Source of the DNA: an uncultured Dorea sp.
Lineage (GTDB): Bacteria > Bacillota > Clostridia > Lachnospirales > Lachnospiraceae
Assembly (NCBI GenBank): GCA_910588745.1
Contig: CAJURK010000007.1
Coordinates: 1 to 64,000 of the forward strand
Direction of reading: 5' to 3'
DNA: 64,000 bases
Shown: positions 44,596 through 53,077 of the stretch, one piece after another
Layout of the letters: each line of letters begins with the position of its first letter
Numbering within the stretch: the stretch's first letter is position 1
Position numbers and translations under genes: made by a program
The notes under the pieces: model-generated
The model's database searches: none
What the model was told of the DNA's origin: nothing
What the model saw: only the letters and a program-made list of their open reading frames with translations

Positions 44596-45420
44596 ATGTA
44601 TGCGTATATCAAAATAAATTATGAAATGCTAATAGGCAATGATGTTAATAGTAGAAAACTACTTCATATATTAGAAATTGTACTGGCGGTAATGATATTA
44701 TGCGTTTTGGCTGCCAGCCAGACTCCCACACGAGAGTTGACGGGTTTTGGAGCTGCAGATAAAAGTATCGCAAAGAATACTGCAAAAAAGAGTGTGATGG
44801 AAGATACAGACTGGTTCTTTAAAAATTATAAAAAGTGCGGACTTGGTCGAACCATGTCTAAGAACGATATCAATCAATTTCTTTCGCTTCGGAATATTCC
44901 AACACTAGAAGCCGTACCGACAGATACAGCGGACTTTTTATCTGAAGAACCGGCGATGCTTCCTCAAATGCCAGAAGAACCGGAGCCGCCTTTTGAAACG
45001 TTGGATGATTTAGAGGCGCTTACTCCTGTACAGCCTGAATTTTCTGAAGAATTTACAGATCAGACGGAGGAATCTACGCCTGTTCCTGATACGGATTCTC
45101 CTTCTTCCGGGGAAAATACCGATAATCAGGAATTTATTTGCCAGGGATTTATCTGTGATATATCCGGAAAAATCATTGGATGTTCGGATGTAGCTTTAAT
45201 AGATGGGGTAGTATGTCTTCCATCCGACGTAAGATGCACGGGAATCGCGGCAGGCGCGCTGGACGCTCTAGGCATGCAGGTCTGGGAAATTTATATTCCT
45301 GCGAATATTGTTGCAATTGATGAAGGCGCGTTCGACGGCCTTACAGAACTCTACTTTGTACAGGTTCATCCTGATAATCCTGTGTATGGAAGCGACGAAG
45401 GGTATCTGTATGAAAAATAG
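44596..45420 (+). CDS. Exported BspA-like leucine-rich repeat protein
   Basis: A protein of up to 274 residues. It has a signal-anchor segment (LLHILEIVLAVMILCVLAAS, about 24-43), a charged region, and a Pro/Glu/Thr-rich spacer (about 108-180). A C-terminal BspA/LRR_5-type unit follows, with DVRCTGIAAGALDAL and IPANIVAIDEGAFDGL. Such proteins are usually at the cell surface and mediate contact or adhesion. With a promoter at 44561 the first ATG (44596) would be leaderless. The ATG at 44626 is an alternative start that still keeps the membrane segment, but neither has a good ribosome binding site. Confidence 0.65.
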   Translation: MYAYIKINYEMLIGNDVNSRKLLHILEIVLAVMILCVLAASQTPTRELTGFGAADKSIAKNTAKKSVMEDTDWFFKNYKKCGLGRTMSKNDINQFLSLRNIPTLEAVPTDTADFLSEEPAMLPQMPEEPEPPFETLDDLEALTPVQPEFSEEFTDQTEESTPVPDTDSPSSGENTDNQEFICQGFICDISGKIIGCSDVALIDGVVCLPSDVRCTGIAAGALDALGMQVWEIYIPANIVAIDEGAFDGLTELYFVQVHPDNPVYGSDEGYLYEK

Positions 45421-45448
45421 AAATAAAATAGATAAATAATATAAGACA

Positions 45449-45487
45449 AAGGTCTTCTGTGATAATATCTAAATCATAGGAGACCTT
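45449..45487. other. Inverted repeat after the BspA-like gene
   Basis: Arms of 14 bases (45449-45462 and 45474-45487, mostly paired with G-U pairs) enclose an 11-base loop. It lies 28 bases after the BspA-like stop and may end that transcript, though the T run is weak. The rest of the 390-base gap to 45810 holds no supportable gene. Confidence 0.5.
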
Positions 45488-45592
45488 AAATTATGCTTTT
45501 CCGTCTAAAATTTGTTTCATGGTTACATTGACCAGTTCTTTTGAACGTGCATAGGTGATCCAAAAAAAAATATAGAATTTTTTTTAAATATT

Positions 45593-45619
45593 TGAAACGA
45601 AATGGAAGGACAGGAGTCT
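45593..45619 (+). promoter_or_regulatory. Candidate ECF-type promoter
   Basis: TGAAAC (45593-45598) and GTCTTA (from 45616) are separated by 17 bases, which resembles promoters of Firmicutes ECF sigma factors (AAAC at -35, GTCT at -10). It lies 190 bases upstream of the sigma factor gene and would make it autoregulated. This rests on consensus matching only. Confidence 0.4.
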
Positions 45620-45810
45620 TATTGATATAAAACGAAAAGAGGTGAGACGCATTAAAAAATTATAATAGTTTGAGTTAAAATGTAGAGTATCGGAAAACTA
45701 TTATTAATACTGTATTGCAATGCAGATAGCTGTTAAGACATTCCGATGTGGAAGGGAAATCATTTTTGAAGAGTTATATTAGGCAGAAAGGTTAAAAGGG
45801 GGTGGGATGC

Positions 45811-46317
45811 ATGAACTTTGAGGACATATATAAGCGGTATTACAAGGACGTATATTACTTCCTGCTGTCTGTGAGCAGCAACCCGGAGCTTTCAGAGGAA
45901 CTGACCCAGGAGACATTTTACAGGGCGCTCAAAAATATAGGAAAGTTCAAAGGTGAATGCCAGATACAGTCGTGGCTCTGCCAGATTGGGAAGAACGCTT
46001 ATTTATCCTGGGTAAAAAAGCAGAAGCATCTTGCCGGCAGCGCGTTGCGAGAAGAGCTTTCCGGTTCAGAGAACGAGGCGGAGGGGAGGGAAAACAGTCC
46101 GGAGAAGTTCTATATCCGCAAAGAGGAAACATTATCAATCTATAAGGTGCTGCATCTTTTGCAGGAACCGTATAAGGAAGTATTTACATTAAGGACGCTG
46201 GGAGAATTATCCTATGGGGAGATTGGCGAAATCTTCGGAAAAGGAGAAGGGTGGGCCAGAGTGATTTACCACCGGGCAAAATTAAAGATTCAGGAAATGA
46301 TAAAGGAGGCGCCGTAA
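45811..46317 (+). CDS. ECF-type RNA polymerase sigma factor
   Basis: A 168-residue sigma-70 family factor. Region 2 is at about residues 5-70 (LSEELTQETFYRALKNI, IQSWLCQIGKNAYLSWVKKQ) and region 4 at about 110-165 (LGELSYGEIGEIFGKGEGWARVIYHRAK). The long variable linker between them is acidic. The start at 45811 follows AAAGGGGGTGG. The next gene begins one base after the stop and encodes a zinc-finger anti-sigma factor, which is the standard pair. The inducing stress is unknown. Confidence 0.92.
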   Translation: MNFEDIYKRYYKDVYYFLLSVSSNPELSEELTQETFYRALKNIGKFKGECQIQSWLCQIGKNAYLSWVKKQKHLAGSALREELSGSENEAEGRENSPEKFYIRKEETLSIYKVLHLLQEPYKEVFTLRTLGELSYGEIGEIFGKGEGWARVIYHRAKLKIQEMIKEAP

Positions 46318-47226
46318 ATGAAGAAAGAGTGTGCGATTGTACAGGATCTTCTGGTTCTTTATGAAGACGATGTGCTGAAAGAAGAAAGTAAAGAGATGGT
46401 AGAGGAACACATCCGGGTCTGTGAGGATTGTATGCAGGTATATGAAGATGGGGGGAAAGAACTCCCGGTGATTGAACATGTGCCGGAGCCTTCTGAGGAA
46501 GAGAAGGAAGCCGCGGCAGACCAGGTTATGAAGAAAGTAACGAGAAGGATTACGAACAAAACGATAGGCTGTCTGCTGCTGGCAATTTTAGTTGTTCTTA
46601 TCGGAGTGACGGTGGGAAATAATATCTGCGACAACGTGACGGAGACCAACTGGGGGCTTTCCAGTATTTATATACTGCCGACAGAGGATATTTCTGTGGA
46701 GCAGTTGTATGTCCTGAAAAACGGGGATCTTTACTGCAGGCTGGAGTCCGATAAGAAAATTTGTACGTGGATGACTATGGACTGGGGGCTGGAAAGCGGT
46801 GGATTAGAGGCGGAGAGTACTGACGAGGCTGTAAAGGAGCTGCGGTTCCGTAAAGAGACGCTGTGGGAAATGAATGATGGGGCGCCGCTGCAGCAATCCA
46901 TCGTATTCTCGCTTAAGAGGCAGGGGACGGATAAGAAAAACGGGACGTCCATCGTTCAGACCTGCAAGGAAATTAACATATATGGAAAAACAAAGAAGGA
47001 TAAGCTGACAATTTGGAAGAGAGGGCAGAAAGTAGAGGAAGCTCCGGAGGAGATAGAAAAAGAAGCGGTTCAGTTGTATATCCAAGGCGGACAGACGGCA
47101 AAAGCAATTCGGGAATGCGAAGCGATGGGCTGGGATGATTATGAGAGAATCTTTAAGGAATATCACAATATCGTATGTGATGACTACGACATAGAATTTA
47201 ACAATGAGGGAGACTCTGTGTGGTAA
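46318..47226 (+). CDS. Anti-sigma factor with zf-HC2 domain
   Basis: A 302-residue membrane protein. The N-terminal zinc-binding anti-sigma domain has Cys5 and His31-x3-Cys35-x2-Cys38 (EEHIRVCEDC). It is followed by one transmembrane helix (about 84-102, CLLLAILVVLIGVTVG) and a roughly 200-residue extracellular domain with no recognised family. It should hold the ECF sigma factor at the membrane until a signal outside the cell releases it. It directly abuts the sigma gene, so the two are co-translated. Confidence 0.88.
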   Translation: MKKECAIVQDLLVLYEDDVLKEESKEMVEEHIRVCEDCMQVYEDGGKELPVIEHVPEPSEEEKEAAADQVMKKVTRRITNKTIGCLLLAILVVLIGVTVGNNICDNVTETNWGLSSIYILPTEDISVEQLYVLKNGDLYCRLESDKKICTWMTMDWGLESGGLEAESTDEAVKELRFRKETLWEMNDGAPLQQSIVFSLKRQGTDKKNGTSIVQTCKEINIYGKTKKDKLTIWKRGQKVEEAPEEIEKEAVQLYIQGGQTAKAIRECEAMGWDDYERIFKEYHNIVCDDYDIEFNNEGDSVW

Positions 47227-47314
47227 GACAGTACCGTATGCTATGCGCCCGGAAATTCCAGGATAAAAGCCGGAAGTGTTAGATACAATGGAGAGAGCGA
47301 AGAGCATCAGCAGA

Positions 47315-47350
47315 ATAAGCGCGGATTTACGGCCGCGCTTATGTTTTTTC
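47315..47350 (+). terminator. Terminator of the sigma/anti-sigma operon
   Basis: A GC-rich 10-bp stem ATAAGCGCGG/CCGCGCTTAT (47315-47324 with 47333-47342) with an eight-base loop is followed by GTTTTTTC. Confidence 0.9.
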
Positions 47351-47379
47351 TTGAGAAGGACGCGTCGATATAGTATAAT
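47351..47379 (+). promoter_or_regulatory. Sigma-A promoter of the LytTR two-component operon
   Basis: TTGAGA (47351-47356) and TATAAT (47374-47379) are 17 bases apart and follow directly on the preceding terminator, 24 bases before the start codon. Confidence 0.7.
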
Positions 47380-47403
47380 ATACCCGATAAGCGAGGTGGT
47401 TTT

Positions 47404-48123
47404 ATGCTGCGTATAGCGGTGTGCGACGACGATAAATCAGCCGTCCGCGTACATAAAGAAATAACGGAAAACTGTTTGAAGCAATGCGGAAGTATCGGGG
47501 AAATAGCGGTTTATTCTACCAGCGGCAATCTCCTCTATGACATTACCAAAGATGAGTTTTTTTTTGACCTGATTTTATTGGATATTGAAATGCCCGGCAG
47601 TACAGGAATGGAGATTGCGGAAGAAATAAAACCATATCTTCCAAACGTAAAGATTATTTTTATTACGTCCCATATTGAGTACGCGATTGACGCTTTTGAA
47701 CTGTCTGTTTTTCGCTATGTTCCGAAAAACGACATCGAAAAGAGGCTGTTTCCGGCCATATGCGACGCGGTGAAACTGATTGAGTTAGAAGCGGGAAAAG
47801 TCTACACAATTCAGACAAGCAGCCGTTTTGAGAAAATTCCTTATAAAGCGATTTATTATATTGTACGTGATGGGAAAAACGCCAGCATTATTACAGACGG
47901 CGGGTCGTCTAAAGTGCGCAAGAGCCTGGGGCAGGTTTATGAAGAATTGGGAGCGGAGGAATTTATCTATATTGACAGGGGATGTATTGTTAATATGATA
48001 CAGATCCTGCAGGTGAAAGAAGGCGCGGCGGTTCTGAACAACGGCGTTTCACTTCCGATCAGCCGTTCTCATCTGCAGGAAGTAAAAGAAAAGATTAACC
48101 GGTATTGGGGGGCGCATATTTGA
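47404..48123 (+). CDS. LytTR-family response regulator
   Basis: A 239-residue regulator of the AgrA/ComE/LytR type. The receiver domain (1-120) has the acidic pair in AVCDDDKS and phospho-acceptor in ILLDIEMPGS, followed by a LytTR DNA-binding domain (about 135-235, with EEFIYIDRGCIVNMIQI and LPISRSHLQEV). It overlaps the kinase gene by one base (TGATG). Regulators of this type commonly control peptide or bacteriocin functions. The ABC transporter at 49796 is the likely local target. Confidence 0.93.
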   Translation: MLRIAVCDDDKSAVRVHKEITENCLKQCGSIGEIAVYSTSGNLLYDITKDEFFFDLILLDIEMPGSTGMEIAEEIKPYLPNVKIIFITSHIEYAIDAFELSVFRYVPKNDIEKRLFPAICDAVKLIELEAGKVYTIQTSSRFEKIPYKAIYYIVRDGKNASIITDGGSSKVRKSLGQVYEELGAEEFIYIDRGCIVNMIQILQVKEGAAVLNNGVSLPISRSHLQEVKEKINRYWGAHI

Positions 48124-49427
48124 TGGGATGGATGATGTTCCTTTTTCATATAGCGGCCGGGAGCGTGCGCGTTATTGCCGGCTTGTTCTTTGTTTTCCAC
48201 CTGGTATCTGGTGTGAAACCAGGAAAGGCAAGCGTCGCAGCAGCGTTAGGCGCCGCCGCCGTTATCCAGGTTTTGTTGTCTGTTTTGAGTTTGCCGGATT
48301 TTTACCGTGTGGGATTAGAAGCTCTTCTGTATGCGGCCTGCATCGGCCGTATACAGAAGAAAGATGTGAGAATGAGCCTGTTTGTGGGAATTTTTTATGA
48401 AATTGCCGTCTTGTTTTGGCAATTTCTTTTTGCCGCGTGGCTGGGAGTCTTGTTCCGTTCTCCGGAGTTTCTTGAATCGAATGCGGGGAAAGGACAGATT
48501 GCGGTCTGGCTGTGCCACGGGCTTTTGGCTGTCTTTCTACTATTTTCCCGCAAATGGCGGAATATGTCGGTTAATGAAAGGTTCCGCTATTCGTCTGGAG
48601 TTGTGGCGGCAAGTTTTGTGGCGGTTATTACATTATCGGAGCAGAAGGCTCTTGCGATTGAAGAAGATACCCTTGATATGTGGACTCTTTTAGCAGTTGT
48701 CTTAATGATGTCTGTGCTGGTGTACCGTATAAGCAGGCAGTACGAGACGGAAAAAGAATTGGCAAGGCTGAAATCAGAACAGGCCGAATTGCTGGAACGG
48801 GATTATACTGCGTTAAATCATGCGTACGGAGTCAATGCAAAGCTGTTCCATGATTTTCATAATCATATCGGCGTACTTCAACAGTTCCTGTCCCATGGGA
48901 ACCTAGACGGAGCCGTACAATATCTGGATGAACTCCAGGAGCCTGTGCGGGAAATGACGGATACCGTATGGACCGGGGACGAAACTATAGATTATCTGAT
49001 CAACAGCAAAGCGGTTCAGGCAAAATCAGACGGGATATGTCTGAAGATACAGGTGGAATTTCCACGGCATATCAATATCAGGAGCGCAGATTTATGTGCG
49101 ATTGTGGGAAATTTTTTAGATAACGCCATGGAGGCGGCGAGGCAGGTGCCGGAGGAGGAGCGGCGGGAGATCCGTTTGACAATCCGCCGCATCAATCAGA
49201 TGCTGGTTATCAAAACAGAGAATACTTTTGTGGGCAGGCTTCTAAAGAAGGAAGGTTCGCTGCAGACAACGAAGGAAGCAAACGGACTGCATGGGTGGGG
49301 ATTGAAAAGCGCGCAGACAGCCGCCGAAAAATATTTTGGATGTGTGCAGACCTCTTTTGAAGGCGGGACGTTCCGGGCGGTCGCCACGTTATCTTATGAA
49401 GGGGCGCCAAGACCGGCAGAGCCATAG
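48123..49427 (+). CDS. GHKL sensor histidine kinase (AgrC-like)
   Basis: A 434-residue kinase. Its N-terminal half has about six transmembrane helices (1-195), followed by a coiled-coil linker (ETEKELARLKSEQAELLERD). The phospho-acceptor histidine is in FHDFHNHIGVLQQF, and the HATPase domain has IVGNFLDNAMEAARQ and GWGLKSAQTAAEKYFG. This architecture is typical of kinases that sense peptides. The start at 48123 follows GGGGGG and overlaps the regulator stop; a TTG six codons earlier lies inside the regulator gene. Confidence 0.92.
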   Translation: MGWMMFLFHIAAGSVRVIAGLFFVFHLVSGVKPGKASVAAALGAAAVIQVLLSVLSLPDFYRVGLEALLYAACIGRIQKKDVRMSLFVGIFYEIAVLFWQFLFAAWLGVLFRSPEFLESNAGKGQIAVWLCHGLLAVFLLFSRKWRNMSVNERFRYSSGVVAASFVAVITLSEQKALAIEEDTLDMWTLLAVVLMMSVLVYRISRQYETEKELARLKSEQAELLERDYTALNHAYGVNAKLFHDFHNHIGVLQQFLSHGNLDGAVQYLDELQEPVREMTDTVWTGDETIDYLINSKAVQAKSDGICLKIQVEFPRHINIRSADLCAIVGNFLDNAMEAARQVPEEERREIRLTIRRINQMLVIKTENTFVGRLLKKEGSLQTTKEANGLHGWGLKSAQTAAEKYFGCVQTSFEGGTFRAVATLSYEGAPRPAEP

Positions 49428-49455
49428 AGCCGGATATTTATATGAAGAAAACATA

Positions 49456-49490
49456 GGGAGCTATCGGAATGATATGCTCCTTATTGTATT
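49456..49490 (+). terminator. Possible terminator after the kinase gene
   Basis: A stem GGAGC-TATC/GATA-TGCTCC (about 49457-49480, imperfect) is followed by TTATTGTATTTT. Termination is probably partial, and the ABC genes may also be read from the upstream promoter. Confidence 0.45.
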
Positions 49491-49617
49491 TTAAACGGAA
49501 GCGTGAAGCGCGATTCGCGGACAAAAAACTACCGATTACAGACATTTTCGCATAAGTATTCTTTTTCGGTTATGATAAAAGCACAACAAACAAAGAGCAT
49601 TTCAGGAGGTAAACTGT

Positions 49618-49794
49618 ATGAGACATGTATATTTTCGTGGGATTTTAGCTGTAATCTGGTTGGCAGCCGCTATCATAAGCGGGATTTCGGGAAACGTTGC
49701 AATGGCAGTTTTTTATATCATTTTGGGAGGAGTATTTTTGTATTCTGCCTATAGAGCCAGGGAAAGAGAAAAGAGCGGCAGGGGAGATGAGTAA
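49618..49794 (+). CDS. 58-residue two-helix membrane protein
   Basis: A small protein with CAGGAGG placed seven bases before its ATG. It has two hydrophobic segments (about 9-24, LAVIWLAAAIISGIS, and 29-45, VFYIILGGVFLYSAY) and a charged C-terminal tail (RAREREKSGRGDE). No family was recognised. It is directly followed, after one base, by the ABC ATPase gene, whose ribosome binding site is in its last codons. The three genes therefore form one operon, and the small protein may be a transporter subunit or an immunity-type helper (inference). Confidence 0.75.
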   Translation: MRHVYFRGILAVIWLAAAIISGISGNVAMAVFYIILGGVFLYSAYRAREREKSGRGDE

Positions 49795-49795
49795 C

Positions 49796-50515
49796 ATGGA
49801 CGGCTCTCTATTGAAAATTAAAACATTACGGGCATGGTATAACCGAGAAAAGGAGGTTCTGTCAGATTTTTCTCTTGAATTGGCAGAACATGAGGCTGTA
49901 GGGCTGATCGGATTGAACGGCGCGGGAAAGACTACGTTTTTGAAGATACTGTCCGGTTTGCTTCCGACTTTCCGGGCAGACGGAATTTGGTTTGCCGGGC
50001 GTCCGGCGGATGTGCGGGACGAGGGCTTTAAGGCTCGTCGGTATACAGTGTTCGCCGAGGACAATTCGTTTCAGTATTTTACATTCCGGGAGTATTTGTC
50101 TTACGTATTTTCAGTGTATGGAAAACTTCAGCCGGAATTGTCGGAGCTGATACAGGGCTTTGGCTTTGGGGATTATATGGATGTGCTGCTGAAAGACCTT
50201 TCAACCGGCAGCCGCAAAAAGGTATTTCTGATTACGGCGTTTGCGTTAAAGCCGGAATTGCTGCTTCTGGACGAACCGGTCAACGGCTTAGATTTTCAGA
50301 GTACGGAATACTTATATAAGCAGATTGCCGGATACAAAGAATATGGAACGGTTTTGTTTTCTTCACACATTTTGGAAAGTATCACGCTGACCTGTGACCG
50401 CGTATGCGTCCTGGAGGACGGAAAAATCCGGAAGACGTTTGAGGGCGGCCAAATAAACGCTGCGGGTATCCGGGAGGTTCTGCACAATGAATATGATGTT
50501 TCGCGCTTTTTCTAA
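49796..50515 (+). CDS. ABC transporter ATP-binding protein
   Basis: A 239-residue ATPase with Walker A GLNGAGKT (about 39-46), a signature region DLSTGSRKKVFLI (an LSTG variant), Walker B LLLLDEPVNGL and a switch histidine in FSSHIL. The pattern fits ABC-2 export systems such as those for bacteriocin or antibiotic export and immunity. The start is the ATG at 49796, nine bases after GGGGAG; the ATG at 49787 is too close. It overlaps the membrane gene downstream by 29 bases. Confidence 0.9.
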   Translation: MDGSLLKIKTLRAWYNREKEVLSDFSLELAEHEAVGLIGLNGAGKTTFLKILSGLLPTFRADGIWFAGRPADVRDEGFKARRYTVFAEDNSFQYFTFREYLSYVFSVYGKLQPELSELIQGFGFGDYMDVLLKDLSTGSRKKVFLITAFALKPELLLLDEPVNGLDFQSTEYLYKQIAGYKEYGTVLFSSHILESITLTCDRVCVLEDGKIRKTFEGGQINAAGIREVLHNEYDVSRFF

Positions 50516-51617
50516 GAAATTATTCGGAGCCGGATATGAGAGGCTGGTACGTACGCCGCTTGTATGCCTGATTTTATTTTGGGGACTCTATCTTTCAGAA
50601 ATAAAAGTACAGATTGCGCCTTTTGTTTTATATTTCATGACAAGTACTTTTACGGCCGGGGTCATGTGGCAGGCGCTTGTTTCGGAAGCGGAGGCTGGGA
50701 GTATGCAGAATATGCTTATGCTTCCCTTTCGGCGGCTGAAGCTCATCTTTGCCTATGTGGCTGTTTTAGGCGCCTATACGTTTTTCACAAAAACAGCGGC
50801 TCTTTTAGCAGTGGTATTTGCCGTATCGGAATGGGAGTTGTCAGAGATTCTCGGAAGCGTGTTCTGCGCAATGAACGCAGTCTTGATGACGGCGGCGGTT
50901 TTTTCTATAAAGAAATACCGGTATGCGGGTATCTGCTGGGCTGGCGTGTGGGCTGCTGGGATGCTGCTGTTGTGGGATACGCCGTGGTTTCTGCTGATGA
51001 TAGCAGGTAATGCCGCTGCTGCGCTGCTGCGTTTGTGCGGCGCAGACGGGTACTCTTTTTATTCCGATGGGAAGTGCGGAAGACAAAGACGAAACAGCCA
51101 TAACCGCTATTCGGTTTGGCGCTATCTTTTCCGCTATCTGGACGCCCATAAAAATTATGTTGTAAATATTGGAATGATGTGGGCTGTGGCTTGCGTACTT
51201 CCTTTGTTGTTTGGGAATATGGAGAGCGTGTTTGCGGTTCCCATTGGGTTTGCCATTCTTTCAATGAATACGCCGGTATGTATCCTGCTGTCCTGTGATC
51301 CGGCGCTGGAAGAGGCCGTTCGTTTCCTGCCCGGTCAAAAGAGAGCATTTTGCGCGCCCTACTGCCTGTTCATTTTTGCATGCAATATCATTGCGGAAAG
51401 CTTGTTTCTTTGCGGTTGGCAGTTCCGGGCAGGAGGTATTACTGTCCGGCTGGCGGTGATTGCTGTTTTCTTTGCATTGCTGAGCGCAGTATGTTCGGTG
51501 CTTTTGGAGTGGTACTGCCCGATTCGGGACTGGAAAATTGAAAGCGATTTGTGGCATCATCCAAGAAAATATATTGTGCCTGTGGTTATGCTTATGCTGG
51601 CGGCGATATGTATTTAG
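50487..51617 (+). CDS. ABC-2-like membrane protein, partner of the ATPase
   Basis: A 376-residue membrane protein with about ten hydrophobic segments and no recognised family beyond general ABC-2-like character. GGGAGG precedes the start, which lies 29 bases inside the ATPase gene, so the two are coupled. It should form the channel for the ATPase. The operon follows the LytTR/AgrC-like pair, which suggests peptide export, resistance or immunity. Confidence 0.75.
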   Translation: MNMMFRAFSKKLFGAGYERLVRTPLVCLILFWGLYLSEIKVQIAPFVLYFMTSTFTAGVMWQALVSEAEAGSMQNMLMLPFRRLKLIFAYVAVLGAYTFFTKTAALLAVVFAVSEWELSEILGSVFCAMNAVLMTAAVFSIKKYRYAGICWAGVWAAGMLLLWDTPWFLLMIAGNAAAALLRLCGADGYSFYSDGKCGRQRRNSHNRYSVWRYLFRYLDAHKNYVVNIGMMWAVACVLPLLFGNMESVFAVPIGFAILSMNTPVCILLSCDPALEEAVRFLPGQKRAFCAPYCLFIFACNIIAESLFLCGWQFRAGGITVRLAVIAVFFALLSAVCSVLLEWYCPIRDWKIESDLWHHPRKYIVPVVMLMLAAICI

Positions 51618-51825
51618 AGATTTTATAATTGTATTATTGCGTACAGTGTGCAGGAGTTAGCTGGAATTTAAATAACGCGATTGTTTTTTGAATAATTATT
51701 GTATTTTTGTAGGAAAAGAATTGGTAATTTGCTGGGATTTTTCGGGAAAAACAGGTATACTGATAAGTAAGGAACTATAGTGGATTTGTCATAACTATTT
51801 TACAGGGAAAAAGGAGGACTTGATT

Positions 51826-52533
51826 ATGGCTACACCTCATAATGCCGCCAATATGGGCGATATTGCCGAGACGATTTTATTACCGGGCGACCCGCTCCGG
51901 GCAAAGGTGATTGCGGAGACTTATCTGGAGGATGCGAAACAGTTTAATAGTGTGAGGAATATGTTCGGCTATACAGGCGTCTATCAAGGGAAACGGGTAT
52001 CTGTTATGGGAACGGGCATGGGGATTCCGTCGATTGGGATTTACAGCCATGAATTGATTCATTTTTACGGCGTTAAGAATTTAATCCGGGTGGGTTCTTG
52101 CGGCGCCTGCCAGGAGTATGTGAAGATCGGGGATGTAATTATGGCGGAGGGCGCGTGTACGAACAGCAGTTATGCGCATCAGTACCAGCTTCCGGGAACG
52201 ATGTGCGCCATTGCAGATTACGGCCTGCTGAAAACGGCGCAGGAGATAGCGGAAGAGAGGAAGGTTCCGTGGCATGTGGGCAATATTCTGTCTTCGGATA
52301 CGTTCTATACGGAGACTGCCGAGTGGAAGCAGTGGGCGAAGATGGGCGTGCTGGGTATTGAGATGGAAAGTTTTGCGCTGTACTGCGAGGCTGCCAGGGC
52401 AGGCGTGAAGGCGCTTGGTATTTTTACAGTTTCTGATTCGATGATTACCGGAGAGGAGACTACGGCTGAGCAGAGACAGAATGATTTCAGGCAGATGATG
52501 GAAGTCGCGCTGGAGACCGCGGTGAGAATTTAG
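51826..52533 (+). CDS. deoD: Purine nucleoside phosphorylase, DeoD type
   Basis: A 235-residue cytoplasmic enzyme that splits purine nucleosides with phosphate. It is the hexameric DeoD form: MATPHNAANMGDIAETILLPGDPLRAK at the N-terminus, the phosphate-binding RVGSCGAC, ESFALYCEAARAG in the substrate region, and the catalytic aspartate in TVSDSMITGE. The start at 51826 follows AAGGAGG; a TTG two codons earlier is not needed. It forms a single-gene unit, with no other salvage genes nearby. Confidence 0.96.
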   Translation: MATPHNAANMGDIAETILLPGDPLRAKVIAETYLEDAKQFNSVRNMFGYTGVYQGKRVSVMGTGMGIPSIGIYSHELIHFYGVKNLIRVGSCGACQEYVKIGDVIMAEGACTNSSYAHQYQLPGTMCAIADYGLLKTAQEIAEERKVPWHVGNILSSDTFYTETAEWKQWAKMGVLGIEMESFALYCEAARAGVKALGIFTVSDSMITGEETTAEQRQNDFRQMMEVALETAVRI

Positions 52534-52571
52534 TGCGGATTCCGCGGCAATTGCTCCGCTAAGGCGTGAAA

Positions 52572-52612
52572 CGGCCAGGACGGGAAAGCGAGCAGGCGCA
52601 TCGTCCGGGCCG
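52572..52612. other. Stem-loop between deoD and the DUF3783 gene
   Basis: An 11-bp inverted repeat (52572-52582 with 52602-52612, one mismatch) encloses a 19-base loop. It lies about 40 bases after deoD without a T run. Its role is unclear. Confidence 0.4.
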
Positions 52613-52645
52613 GACTGCGAATAAAAAGTTCAGGGAGAGGGAAAG

Positions 52646-53077
52646 ATGGCAGTAAGACCGATTGTGTTACTTTACAATTTTACGGATAAGAAAAAAAGGA
52701 CAAAGGTGAGTACATTCTGCGCCATGAACGGCATCCGGGTAAAATCAGTAGGGAAGGAAGAATATAGAAAACCGCTGATTGCGCTGGCGGACCGTGAGGC
52801 GGAAACTTTGTTTCCCGAAGAATTGGCGTCGCCCGGCGTGGATGAAGATGGGCAGTGCGGGGAACAGAACCCGGGGCAGACGGATTTTGCCGAGGAAATG
52901 CTGGTAATGTGCCAGTTGGGTGGCAAGATGGACGGGCTGCTTGCCTGGCTTCGCAGGGAAAAAGTCATTGTTCCTTTGAAGGCTGCGCTGACCCAGAGCA
53001 ACCAATTTTGGACCTCCCTGGAGCTGTATCGTGAGATTAAAAAGGAACATGAGATGATGACGGGGCAGAAGCTATGA
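52646..53077 (+). CDS. DUF3783 family protein
   Basis: A 143-residue soluble protein matching DUF3783: VLLYNFTDKKKRTKVSTF at the start, FAEEMLVMCQLGGKMDGLL in the centre and VPLKAALTQSNQFWTSLELY at the end. Members are common in Clostridia and uncharacterised. GGGAGAGGG precedes the start. Its stop overlaps the start of the leucine-rich protein gene by four bases (ATGA). It therefore opens a four-gene unit with the LRR, VWA-like and MoxR genes. Confidence 0.85.
   Translation: MAVRPIVLLYNFTDKKKRTKVSTFCAMNGIRVKSVGKEEYRKPLIALADREAETLFPEELASPGVDEDGQCGEQNPGQTDFAEEMLVMCQLGGKMDGLLAWLRREKVIVPLKAALTQSNQFWTSLELYREIKKEHEMMTGQKL

Noticed and set aside
52572..52612. Stem-loop before the DUF3783 gene as a purine riboswitch
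   Set aside because: It lies downstream, not upstream, of deoD and does not show the three-way junction or conserved loops of purine aptamers.
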